From DATGFB01 sp032160545 (GTDB taxonomy: Bacteria; Actinomycetota; Actinomycetes; Mycobacteriales; Jatrophihabitantaceae), in contig JAVHVN010000018.1 of assembly GCA_032160545.1 (NCBI GenBank), forward strand, positions 1 to 41,787: 41,787 nt of DNA. The letters are read 5' to 3'. Below, piece after piece: positions 9,522 through 16,331 of this stretch. Numbering within the stretch: the first letter of the stretch is position 1; each line of letters starts with the position of its first letter. The notes beneath the pieces are model-generated. The model saw nothing but the letters and a program-made list of their open reading frames with translations. It did no database searches and was not told the origin of the DNA. A program made the position numbers and the translations under genes.

Positions 9522-9651
9522 CGAAGCCCCCGGCGGGCGGGGGTTCCGCCGGGGGCTTCGGACGATCGGCTCCGCCTCGGGTGAGCGGGGGTTTCACCCG
9601 ATTCCGAGCCGAATCTCCGAGTCATCCGGTGAGCGGGGGTTTCATCGGATG
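9522..9651. repeat. Three stem-loops sharing the loop GCGGGGGTT
   Basis: Hairpin 1: 9522-9536 pairs perfectly with 9546-9560 (15 bp). Hairpin 2: 9577-9584 pairs with 9594-9601 (8 bp). Hairpin 3: 9623-9632 pairs with 9642-9651 (10 bp, one G-T wobble). The loops 9537-9545, 9585-9593 and 9633-9641 are all GCGGGGGTT. Hairpins 2 and 3 also share the closing TGA/TCA, giving a common 15-nt core TGAGCGGGGGTTTCA. An 8-bp complement, 9556-9563 with 9652-9659, could enclose hairpins 2 and 3. A REP-like dispersed element is an alternative to an sRNA. Confidence 0.85.
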
Positions 9652-9710
9652 GTCCGAAGGATCGTCTGCGACCTCGCGCTTGAATTGAATACTGAATCGT
9701 TCGGTCGCGT
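9522..9710 (-). ncRNA. Candidate small RNA with three C-rich-loop hairpins
   Basis: Read on the minus strand from a predicted start near 9710, an RNA would meet three stem-loops: 9651-9623, 9601-9577 and 9560-9522. Each closes the same loop, AACCCCCGC. The stems differ in sequence and length (10, 8 and 15 bp) but all pair, the only non-canonical pair being one G-U in the first. Repeated C-rich loops are a known design of actinobacterial 6C RNAs and of other sRNAs that bind G-rich ribosome-binding sites. That this is a 6C relative is inference: the loops have five rather than six cytosines. The last hairpin could act as a terminator but has no U-tract. Confidence 0.4.
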
Positions 9711-9716
9711 GCAGAC

Positions 9717-9746
9717 ACTATCGCGTGTGGTCTTTGTTAAAGTCAA
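9717..9746 (-). promoter_or_regulatory. Sigma-70-like promoter pointing into the hairpin array
   Basis: On the minus strand TTGACT (9746-9741) is followed after exactly 18 nt by GATAGT (9722-9717), in a locally AT-rich stretch. There is no coding gene for it to drive before the end of the DUF6191 gene, which runs the other way. The -35 hexamer lies in an imperfect palindrome, GGTCTT (9729-9734) with AAGACC (9745-9750). Confidence 0.4.
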
Positions 9747-9781
9747 GACCTTGGTACCGCATCGGGCAAATCTCCCCGGCA

Positions 9782-9801
9782 CCCCAGCCCGATCGCTGGG
9801 G
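9782..9801 (-). terminator. Hairpin downstream of htrA
   Basis: CCCCAGC (9782-9788) pairs with GCTGGGG (9795-9801) around a 6-nt loop, 44 nt beyond the htrA stop on the minus strand. There is no T-tract, so it is only a possible terminator or 3' stabiliser. Confidence 0.35.
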
Positions 9802-9845
9802 CCCGCGCAACCGCCTCGGGACGGCGCCGCGAGGGTTCCCGTCGC

Positions 9846-11066
9846 TCAGCTCGCGGATCCGAGCGTGACCTGCACCGTCGTGCTGCGGGAGTTGCGCACG
9901 TAGGTGACGGCAACGGTCTCGCCGGGCGCATGCGAGCGCACGGCGGCGACCAGCGCATTGGCGGAGTCGATCCGCTGACCGCCCAGGTTGGTCAGGACGT
10001 CGCCCGCCTTGATGCCGGCTTTGGATGCCGGGCCGCCAGCGGTCAGGGTTCGAACGCTGGCGCCCGGCTGGGAGGAGCTGCCCGTCGTCGGTGCGTCCGC
10101 GACGGAGAGCCCCATAAGTGCGTGGGTTGCCTTGCCGGTGGCGATGAGCTCGGCGGCAATCCGGCTCGCCTCGTCCGAGGGGATGGCGAAGCCGATACCG
10201 ATGTTGCCCGACTGCGACTGCTGGCCGGGCACCTGCAGGCCCCCGGACGAGCTGTCCGTCGCGATCGCGGCGTTGATGCCGACGACGTTGCCGTTCAGGT
10301 CGACGAGCGGGCCGCCCGAGTTGCCGGGGTTGATAGCCGCGTCGGTCTGGATCGCATTGAACACCGCACCATCGCCCGAGGCGGCGTTACCGGTCGACAC
10401 GGGGCGGGCGACGGTGCTGACGATGCCCGACGTCACGGTGTCGGACAGTCCGAGCGGCGCGCCGACGGCCACGACGGTCTGCCCGACGACGAGCGACTTG
10501 GACGAGGTGAACGTCGCGGCGGTGAGCTTCGTCAGCGGGACCTGGATCACCGCGAGGTCGTCGGACGGATCGGTGCCGACGACCTTTGCCTGTGCCGCCC
10601 GTCCGTCCGACATCGTGACGGTGATCTTGGCGCCGGAGCCGGCGCTGCTGATGACGTGGTTGTTGGTGAGGATGTAGCCGTCGGAGCGGAGCACCACTCC
10701 CGAACCGGTGTCGTGTGCGCTGGACGTGACGACGTCGATGGTGACGACACTCGGGCCGATCTTCGCGGCGGCCGCACTGATCGATCCGTCGATCTTGACG
10801 GTAGGTGCGGCGCTCGTCGTGCCGCTGAGCCCGCTCGAGACGACCGTCGTCGACGAATTGTCGAACAGCGCCACGGTGCCCGCGCCGACGCCGCCGCCGA
10901 CCAGAGCGGCCACGACGGCCGCCGTCGCGACGGTGCGGCGCGGACGGGACGGCGCCGCCGGCACCGGGTAGCCGAGAGTGGATCCCGCTTCGGGGCGGGC
11001 CGGTGGCGGCGGGTAGCCGCCGAAGTCTGGCTCGGGTGGGCCGAACGGTCCCGGCGTGGCGGTCAT
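9846..11066 (-). CDS. Membrane-anchored HtrA/DegP-type serine protease with PDZ domain
   Basis: Envelope quality-control protease. The 406-aa protein has a Pro-rich cytoplasmic N-terminus (about 1-44), one membrane helix (about 45-67), a trypsin-like domain and a C-terminal PDZ domain (about 310-400). The catalytic triad is visible as His137 in TNNHVI, Asp170 in DPSDDLAVI and Ser250 in GNSGGPLV. The PDZ domain contains PASKAGIKAGDVLTNLGGQ. The ATG at 11066 has GAAGGGTG upstream. The layout matches the PepD/HtrA proteins of actinobacteria. An operon with the 99-aa gene 62 bp upstream is possible. A two-component system often lies beside htrA in mycobacteria, but here the nearest is 11 kb away. 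Confidence 0.93.
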   Translation of the reverse strand: MTATPGPFGPPEPDFGGYPPPPARPEAGSTLGYPVPAAPSRPRRTVATAAVVAALVGGGVGAGTVALFDNSSTTVVSSGLSGTTSAAPTVKIDGSISAAAAKIGPSVVTIDVVTSSAHDTGSGVVLRSDGYILTNNHVISSAGSGAKITVTMSDGRAAQAKVVGTDPSDDLAVIQVPLTKLTAATFTSSKSLVVGQTVVAVGAPLGLSDTVTSGIVSTVARPVSTGNAASGDGAVFNAIQTDAAINPGNSGGPLVDLNGNVVGINAAIATDSSSGGLQVPGQQSQSGNIGIGFAIPSDEASRIAAELIATGKATHALMGLSVADAPTTGSSSQPGASVRTLTAGGPASKAGIKAGDVLTNLGGQRIDSANALVAAVRSHAPGETVAVTYVRNSRSTTVQVTLGSAS

Positions 11067-11128
11067 GGGCTACACCCTTCGCAGCGTCCCTGTGCTGGGC
11101 CTGTGCCCAGCGGAGGAAGATCGCACAT

Positions 11129-11428
11129 TCACGACGAGGGTTCCTCGGACTGCCAGCCGCCGCCGTGCGCTCGCTGGATCAGTTCGCCGACCACCGGGCC
11201 GACCACCTGCGGGAAGCCCGCGACCTGGATCGCGATGCTGAAGCGGTCGCTGGTCACGGTGCCGTCGGGGCTGTCCGGCTCGACCACCATGCGCTCGCTG
11301 AGCGTCAGCACCTGGAAGGCCACGCCGCGCCCGTTGAGGAAGCTGCTGACGGCGGCGACCTCGGCCTCGTCCACGGTCTGCAGGAACACCTGGCCGCTGA
11401 GCCATCCGGTCATCTCCATGGGTGACAT
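11129..11428 (-). CDS. Unknown 99-aa protein
   Basis: Not recognised. It starts MSPMEMTGWLSGQVFLQTVD and reads as alternating beta strands and a helix (VDEAEVAAVSSFL, then VAFQVLTLSE and FSIAIQVAGFP), with a final helix VVGPVVGELIQRA. A small ferredoxin-like alpha/beta fold is plausible. There are no cysteines or membrane segments. The frame extends further upstream, but that would overlap the thioesterase gene. ATGs at 11428 and 11419 are both possible; AGGA lies 4 and 13 nt before them, neither ideal. Its start is only 9 bp from the divergent thioesterase start. It may be co-transcribed with htrA. Confidence 0.6.
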   Translation of the reverse strand: MSPMEMTGWLSGQVFLQTVDEAEVAAVSSFLNGRGVAFQVLTLSERMVVEPDSPDGTVTSDRFSIAIQVAGFPQVVGPVVGELIQRAHGGGWQSEEPSS

Positions 11429-11437
11429 CCTGTCCTG

Positions 11438-12280
11438 ATGCCCGAACCCGTGCGGCGGCAGCACCCCTTCGACGTCGACACCGCGGTGCGGCGGATCGCC
11501 AACGGACGGTACGCGGGTGCGGTGAGCGAGCGGTGGGGTCTGCTCGGCGCGGATGGCGGGTTCGCGAACGGTGGGTACGCACTGGCGCTCTGCCTGCGCG
11601 CCGGCCGGGAGGCGGCCGAGCATCCGCACCCGCTGGCCGTCTCGGCGACCTACCTGTCCCGGGTGCGCTTCGGCCCGTGCGACCTGTACGTCGATCCGAT
11701 GCGAAGCGGGCGCCGGATGTCCACAGTCGAGATCCGCCTCGTGCAGGGCGGCACCGAACGGGTACGCGCGATCGCGACCTTCGCCGATCTCGCCGCAGCC
11801 GCGGGGACGACCGAGCTGCGCAACGCGCCGCCCGACCTGCCGCCGCCGGGCGACTGCCTCGCGCTCGTGCCGCGCGAGCGGATGCCGGCGTTCTCCCTAG
11901 CCGAGCGGGTCGAGTACCGCTACGTCGAGCTGCCCGGCTGGCTTTCGGGGACACCCGCTGGGCGGCTGAGCGACCAGTTCTGGATCCGGTTCGCACCGGC
12001 GGACGACGGCACGCTTCGCGACGCCGACCCGATCGCGCTGGCGGCCCTGGTCGACATGGCAACCCCTCCGGTGATCGACCTCGGTGAGCGCGGCTCGACG
12101 ACGATCGAGCTCTCGGTCCACATCCGCGGGGTACCGGCACCGGGCTGGCTGGCCTGCCGCGTCGCGACCCGCCACGTCATCGACGGCTATCACGACGAGG
12201 ACTTCGAGATCTGGGACAGCACCGGGCGCCTCGTTGCGCAGTCCCGCCAGCTCGCGCTGCTCGCGTCCCGGCGCGACTGA
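11438..12280 (+). CDS. Acyl-CoA thioesterase, double-hotdog (4HBT_3/TesB-like)
   Basis: A 280-aa protein with two hotdog halves. It begins with HPFDVDTAVRR and SERWGLLGADGGFANGGYAL, the usual start of actinobacterial thioesterase-family proteins. Strand-rich blocks follow: PLAVSATYLSRVRFGPCDL, then VEIRLVQGG. The second half has ALVDMATPP, IELSVHIRG and DEDFEIWDSTGRLVAQSRQLALL, and the last is a classical hotdog terminus. It would hydrolyse acyl-CoA to the free acid and CoA; the chain length is not predictable. The ribosome-binding site is weak. It is followed by adk 53 bp downstream. Confidence 0.85.
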   Translation: MPEPVRRQHPFDVDTAVRRIANGRYAGAVSERWGLLGADGGFANGGYALALCLRAGREAAEHPHPLAVSATYLSRVRFGPCDLYVDPMRSGRRMSTVEIRLVQGGTERVRAIATFADLAAAAGTTELRNAPPDLPPPGDCLALVPRERMPAFSLAERVEYRYVELPGWLSGTPAGRLSDQFWIRFAPADDGTLRDADPIALAALVDMATPPVIDLGERGSTTIELSVHIRGVPAPGWLACRVATRHVIDGYHDEDFEIWDSTGRLVAQSRQLALLASRRD

Positions 12281-12333
12281 GCCCGGTCTGCGGCCGGTTA
12301 GCGTTCGCGCGGGCCAGATGCGAGGGTGGATCG

Positions 12334-12903
12334 GTGAACGTGCTCTTGATCGGCCCGCCCGGATCGGGCAAGGGGACCCAGGGCGAGCGGCTTGCCGAGC
12401 GGCTGAACCTCGAGCACATCGCGGCCGGCGACCTGCTGCGGGCCGAGGTGTCGGCCGGAACCCCGCTCGGTCGGCAGGTCGACGAGCTCATGCGGCGCGG
12501 TGAGCTCGTCCCCGATCCGGTGATCCTCAGCCTGCTGATCCCGCGGGTGCTTGCCGCCAGCGAGGCGAACGGCTACCTGCTCGACGGCTTCCCCCGGTCG
12601 CTCGAGCAGGCCGTCGAGGCTCGCAACCTCGCCGACCGCGCCGAGGCCGGTCCCGACGCGGTGATCTACCTGGACGCGCCGCGCGGCGAGCTGATCCGGC
12701 GCATCGTGGCCCGTGCCGAGCTGGAAGGCCGGGCCGACGACAATCCCGAGACGGTGGCCAACCGGCTGCAGGTGTTCGACGAGGCCACCAAGCCGCTCGT
12801 CGAGTACTACCGGGACCGCGGCCTGCTACACGTGATCGACGCCGCGCAGGATGCGGACGCCGTCACCGACGCGATCCTCGGCAGCCTCGCCGCCGCGTCG
12901 TAG
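12334..12903 (+). CDS. adk: Adenylate kinase, short-lid form
   Basis: Catalyses ATP + AMP to 2 ADP. The P-loop GPPGSGKGTQ is at residues 7-16; the AMP-binding segment AAGDLLRAE and the LLDGFPRS motif are present. The LID region is short (ARAELEGRADDNPETVANRL) with no zinc-binding cysteines, giving 189 aa against about 215 for long forms. The GTG at 12334 has GAGGGTGG upstream. It lies after a thioesterase and not in a ribosomal-protein operon, where actinobacterial adk (secY-adk-map) normally sits, so this may be a second adenylate kinase. It ends 3 bp from the convergent ligase gene. Confidence 0.93.
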   Translation: MNVLLIGPPGSGKGTQGERLAERLNLEHIAAGDLLRAEVSAGTPLGRQVDELMRRGELVPDPVILSLLIPRVLAASEANGYLLDGFPRSLEQAVEARNLADRAEAGPDAVIYLDAPRGELIRRIVARAELEGRADDNPETVANRLQVFDEATKPLVEYYRDRGLLHVIDAAQDADAVTDAILGSLAAAS

Positions 12904-12906
12904 CGG

Positions 12907-14607
12907 TCAGTCGGCACGGGACCGCTCCTTGGCCTGCTGACCCTCCTTGCTGTCCTCCTGGAACCCGGGCAGCTCGCGCTTCATCACCTTGCCCGCCGGG
13001 TTGCGAGGCATCTCGTCGATGAAGACGACCTCACGCGGCACCTTGTACCGGGCCAGGTTCTGCTTCACGAAGCCCTTGACGCCGTCCTCGTCCAGCGACG
13101 AACCGGAGCTGCGCACGACATAGGCACGCAGCCGGGCGCCGAAGTCCGGGTCGGGAATGCCGACCACCGCGGCCTCGTCGATGCCGTCGTGTGAGACGAG
13201 CAGCTCATCGATCTCGCGTGGGAAGACGTTCTCACCGCCGCTGACGATCATGTCGTCGTCGCGACCGTCGACGAACAGCCGGCCGCCCTCGTCCAGGTGC
13301 CCGACGTCGCCGGTCGACATGAGGCCGTCGACGGTCTGCTTGCTGCCGCCACCGGTGTAGCCCTCGAACTGGATCGAGTTGCCGACGAAGATCCGGCCGG
13401 TCTCGCCCCGTGGCACCGGCTTGTCGTTCTCGTCGAACAGCTTGATCGTCGTGCCGAAGGGCGGACGGCCGACCGTACCGGGAGCAGCACGCAGGTCCTC
13501 GGGCGTCGCGATCGTGGCGTACGCGACCTCGGTGGAGCCGTAGAGGTTGTAGACGATGTCGCCGAGCAGATCCATGGTCCGGGCGGCGAGGTCGGGCGGC
13601 AGCGCCGAGCCCGACACGGCGACGATCCGCAGCGCGGACAGGTCGCGCTTCGCGAATTGCTCGTCGCCGAGTGCGACGAGCCGGGACAGCAGGATGGGCA
13701 CGGTGATCAGCGCGTCGCAGCGGTGCTCGTCGAGAGTCTCGAGGGCCTGCTCGGGGTCGAACTTGCGGGTGAGGATCAGCGTGTTGCCCAGACCCAGCGC
13801 GAGCACCGAGCTCAACAGGCCCCACGCGTGGAACGCCGGCGCGCCGAGGAGCACGGTGCGGCCCGAGCGCAACGGAATCTTCGACAGGTAGCCGCCGGGG
13901 ATCACCATCGACATGCCGAGGTCGCGCGGCGCGCCCTTCGGTGTGCCGGTCGTGCCGCTCGTGAGCAGGATGATGCGTTGCTTGCGCGCGGGCTTCGGCG
14001 GTGCCGACGGGTCGCCCTTGCCGGCAAGCGAGTCGAGTGTGATCGCCCCCTGCTCGGCGTCGGTGCCCTCGGGGTCGTCCGTCCAGGCGACGACCCGGCC
14101 GAGCGGCGGCTCGTAGCCGCGGGCGACGTCGTCGAACTCCTGGTCGTGGACGAGGACGGACACCTCCTCGCGCTCGCAGACATCGACGAGCTGCGGTCCG
14201 GCGAAGTCGGTGTTGAGCAGCAGGGTGCGACCGCCGAGCTTGCACGCGGCGAGGATCGCCTCGAACAGGCCGCGGTGGTTGCGAGCCAGGATGCCGACGC
14301 TGTCTCCGGCCTGGAAGCCCTGCTCCCGCAACGCGTTCGCCAGGGCGTTGCTGCGGGTCTCGAGGTCGGTGAAGGTCACCTCGCCCTTCTCGTCGAGGAG
14401 GGCAACGCGGTCGCCGGCCGTCGCGGCGGCCAGGGCGACCGCGGCGCCGACCGGTCCGTAGGCGTCGAGTGCCTTCGCGACACCGAGCATCCGGTGCGGC
14501 GGGGCCAGCGCGACACCAGGCCCGCGGGCCTTCAGCAGCGTCGCCGCGAAGCGCGCCTCGGTGCTCGCCCTGCCGAACAACGTCCTGGCCCCGCCCAAGA
14601 TCTGCAC
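12907..14607 (-). CDS. AMP-dependent acyl-CoA synthetase (FadD type)
   Basis: Activates a carboxylic acid to acyl-AMP and then acyl-CoA. The 566-aa ANL-family enzyme shows the phosphate loop LLTSGTTGTPKG, the A5-type motif YGSTEVAY, the A7 motif STGDVGHLDEGG and the A8 motif GRDDDMIVSGGENVFPREI. The A10 lysine motif NPAGKVMKREL is at the C-terminus. The frame runs upstream through the tRNA-Leu gene, so the true start must be downstream of it. A GTG at 14607 has AGGACGG in front and leaves 76 bp to the tRNA. The N-terminal 60 residues may associate with the membrane. The substrate is unknown. Confidence 0.9.
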   Translation of the reverse strand: MQILGGARTLFGRASTEARFAATLLKARGPGVALAPPHRMLGVAKALDAYGPVGAAVALAAATAGDRVALLDEKGEVTFTDLETRSNALANALREQGFQAGDSVGILARNHRGLFEAILAACKLGGRTLLLNTDFAGPQLVDVCEREEVSVLVHDQEFDDVARGYEPPLGRVVAWTDDPEGTDAEQGAITLDSLAGKGDPSAPPKPARKQRIILLTSGTTGTPKGAPRDLGMSMVIPGGYLSKIPLRSGRTVLLGAPAFHAWGLLSSVLALGLGNTLILTRKFDPEQALETLDEHRCDALITVPILLSRLVALGDEQFAKRDLSALRIVAVSGSALPPDLAARTMDLLGDIVYNLYGSTEVAYATIATPEDLRAAPGTVGRPPFGTTIKLFDENDKPVPRGETGRIFVGNSIQFEGYTGGGSKQTVDGLMSTGDVGHLDEGGRLFVDGRDDDMIVSGGENVFPREIDELLVSHDGIDEAAVVGIPDPDFGARLRAYVVRSSGSSLDEDGVKGFVKQNLARYKVPREVVFIDEMPRNPAGKVMKRELPGFQEDSKEGQQAKERSRAD

Positions 14608-14683
14608 AGGGTCCGTCCTACCAGCGGACGACGCCTGGGTCACCTCGGCGCTGTCGCAATCCGGTGACCCACCGTCAGATCTG

Positions 14684-14766
14684 TGGGCAAGGGGGGAGTT
14701 GAACCCCCACGTCCTTTCGGACACACGGACCTGAACCGTGCGCGTCTGCCATTCCGCCACTTGCCC
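14684..14766 (-). tRNA. tRNA-Leu (anticodon CAG)
   Basis: Minus-strand cloverleaf with acceptor GGGCAAG pairing with CTTGCCC and discriminator A. The anticodon stem CACGG/CCGTG closes the loop TTCAGGT, so the anticodon is CAG, reading CUG leucine codons. A long variable arm (TGTCC, GAAA loop, GGAC) and a T arm GGGGG-TTCAACT-CCCCC are present. The class II length of 83 nt fits leucine. The 3' CCA is not encoded. Confidence 0.95.
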
Positions 14767-14953
14767 GGCAGTGGTCGAACCACCTCGCGCTGGGCGTGGG
14801 GCGTCGGCCAGCGGCAACGGTAGCACGCAGTCTGAGCGCGCCCGGTGGCCGATTTCCTGGGTAGACAGGGGGTGCCCGATAGACTGACACGCCTGCGTGC
14901 GGACACACGCGCTGGCAGCATGCCGCCTGGCGTACCGGAAGGAATTGGACGAC

Positions 14954-15847
14954 GTGAGCCTGGCCCAGCGGTTCGAGCGCCGCCTCGAAGGCCTGGTCGG
15001 CGGTGCGTTCGCGCGGGTGTTCAAGGGTCAGGTCGAGCCGGTCGAGATCGGCACCGCGCTGCAGCGCGAGGCCTACGACAAGCGCAACGTGATGGGCAAC
15101 GGCCAGGTGCTCGCGCCCAACCGCTACCGGGTCACCCTCTCGCCGTCCGACCACGAGCGGCTCGCGCCGTGGGAGGCGCAGCTGACCAACTCACTCGCCG
15201 AGCTGCTGCAGGAGTACCTCGACGAGAACCGGTGGAGCACGGTCGGCGACATCGAGGTCTATCTGATGCTCGATGACCAGCTGCGCACCGGCGTGTTCGG
15301 CATCGCGTCCCGCATGGAGTCGCAGGCGCCACCGCGGCGCCGCCCGCACGATTCGCTCTCGCTCCCCGTCGTACCCGGCCAGCGGCCCGGTGAGTACTCC
15401 GAGGCGTTCGGAGCGGTGCCGCCGGAACCCGCGCCGGCGCCGGCACCGGCGGCCGCGGCCGGGTTCGGCGCGCCCCCGCCGTCGCCGTACGCGCAGCCCG
15501 CCGCCCAACCGGCCCCGCAGTACGCACCCGTGGTCGGCGCGCCCGACGAGCGGCGCCGAGGCGCCGCCAGTGTCGTCGTCGACGAGACCGGGCAACGGCA
15601 TGAGCTCCGGATGGGCAGCAACATCGTGGGCCGCGGTGCGGACGCCGACGTGCAGTTGCTCGACCAGGGCGTCTCGCGACGGCACCTCGATATCCAGTTC
15701 GACGGGCACACCGCCACCGCCTACGACCTCGGCTCGACGAACGGGACGACCATCAACGGCCACGAGGTGGGCAGCCAGGTGTTGCGCCACGGCGACGTCG
15801 TGCGCGTCGGGCACACCCGGCTGGTCTTCCACGAGGACCAGGTGTGA
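14954..15847 (+). CDS. fhaA: FhaA: DUF3662 plus FHA domain protein
   Basis: A cytosolic adaptor that binds phosphothreonine and in mycobacteria regulates peptidoglycan synthesis together with PknB. The 297-aa protein has an N-terminal DUF3662 domain (about 1-115), a Pro/Ala-rich linker (about 130-205) and a C-terminal FHA domain. The FHA core includes MGSNIVGRGADADVQL, SRRHLDIQF and YDLGSTNGTTING. The GTG at 14954 is chosen because GGAAGGA precedes it and because SLAQRFERRLEG is the conserved start. It is the first gene of the block and ends 7 bp before fhaB. A TAGACT hexamer at about 14880 could be its -10 box; no good -35 is seen. Confidence 0.95.
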   Translation: MSLAQRFERRLEGLVGGAFARVFKGQVEPVEIGTALQREAYDKRNVMGNGQVLAPNRYRVTLSPSDHERLAPWEAQLTNSLAELLQEYLDENRWSTVGDIEVYLMLDDQLRTGVFGIASRMESQAPPRRRPHDSLSLPVVPGQRPGEYSEAFGAVPPEPAPAPAPAAAAGFGAPPPSPYAQPAAQPAPQYAPVVGAPDERRRGAASVVVDETGQRHELRMGSNIVGRGADADVQLLDQGVSRRHLDIQFDGHTATAYDLGSTNGTTINGHEVGSQVLRHGDVVRVGHTRLVFHEDQV

Positions 15848-15854
15848 GCGGCTG

Positions 15855-16328
15855 ATGAATTCCGCTTTCGCACTTCAGGCGATGCGGTTCGGGTTCCTGG
15901 CTCTGCTCTGGGTCTTCGTCTTCGCATCCGTACGGGTCATCCGTGGCGACCTGCGCACGAGCGGCCAGCCCCGCGTCTCGACGCCGCCGCCCGCCCGGCG
16001 CCGGGGCAACCGGCCGGCCGGCAGCGCGCCGGCACCGACCGGCCCGTCCCATCTGCTGGTCACCGCGGGCGACATGATGGGCACCCGCATCAGCCTGACC
16101 GGCGCACCGGTGCTGATCGGCCGCGCCACCGACTCCACCCTCGTCCTCGCCGACGACTACGCCAGCAACCGGCACGCCCGCATCAGCCTGCAGGACGGCC
16201 TGTGGGTGGCCGAGGACCTCGGCTCCACGAACGGCACGTACCTGGGCCAGCGCAAGATCGACGGCCCGGTGCCGATGGAGATGGGCGTTCCGCTGCGCAT
16301 CGGCAAGACCGTCCTGGAACTCCGGTAG
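15855..16328 (+). CDS. fhaB: FhaB (FipA-like): membrane FHA domain protein
   Basis: A 157-aa protein with one N-terminal membrane helix (about residues 8-27, FGFLALLWVFVFASVRVI) and a cytosolic FHA domain. The FHA motifs are GAPVLIGRATDSTLVL, SNRHARISL and EDLGSTNGTYL. In mycobacteria FhaB/FipA is phosphorylated by PknB and links septal or elongation proteins. It lies between fhaA (7 bp) and pstP (3 bp), a conserved order. Confidence 0.93.
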   Translation: MNSAFALQAMRFGFLALLWVFVFASVRVIRGDLRTSGQPRVSTPPPARRRGNRPAGSAPAPTGPSHLLVTAGDMMGTRISLTGAPVLIGRATDSTLVLADDYASNRHARISLQDGLWVAEDLGSTNGTYLGQRKIDGPVPMEMGVPLRIGKTVLELR

Positions 16329-16331
16329 CCG

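Larger units (their letters stand above)
9471..9845. other. 375-bp non-coding island between DUF6191 and htrA
   Basis: No plausible gene lies here on either strand; the ORFs crossing it are high-GC shadows. It contains three tandem stem-loops with the same loop (9522-9651), a relatively AT-rich stretch at about 9677-9760 with a sigma-70-like promoter on the minus strand, and a further hairpin at 9782-9801 just past the htrA stop. The parts are listed separately. Confidence 0.7.

Noticed and set aside
9522..9651. The hairpin array as a CRISPR array
   Set aside because: Only three units, short palindromic stems of different sequence, irregular spacing and no cas genes.
9131..9718. Minus-strand frame across the hairpins encoding a repeated ETPAH-like peptide
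   Set aside because: The peptide repeat follows directly from the repeated hairpin loop; the frame is Arg/Ser-rich, has no ribosome-binding site and overlaps the DUF6191 gene.
14684..14766. tRNA-Leu as an integration site for a mobile element
   Set aside because: No integrase, no direct repeat of the tRNA 3' end and no foreign-looking genes on either side.
14608..15024. Upstream extension of the acyl-CoA ligase frame
   Set aside because: It runs through the tRNA-Leu gene and into fhaA; the GTG at 14607 has a ribosome-binding site.
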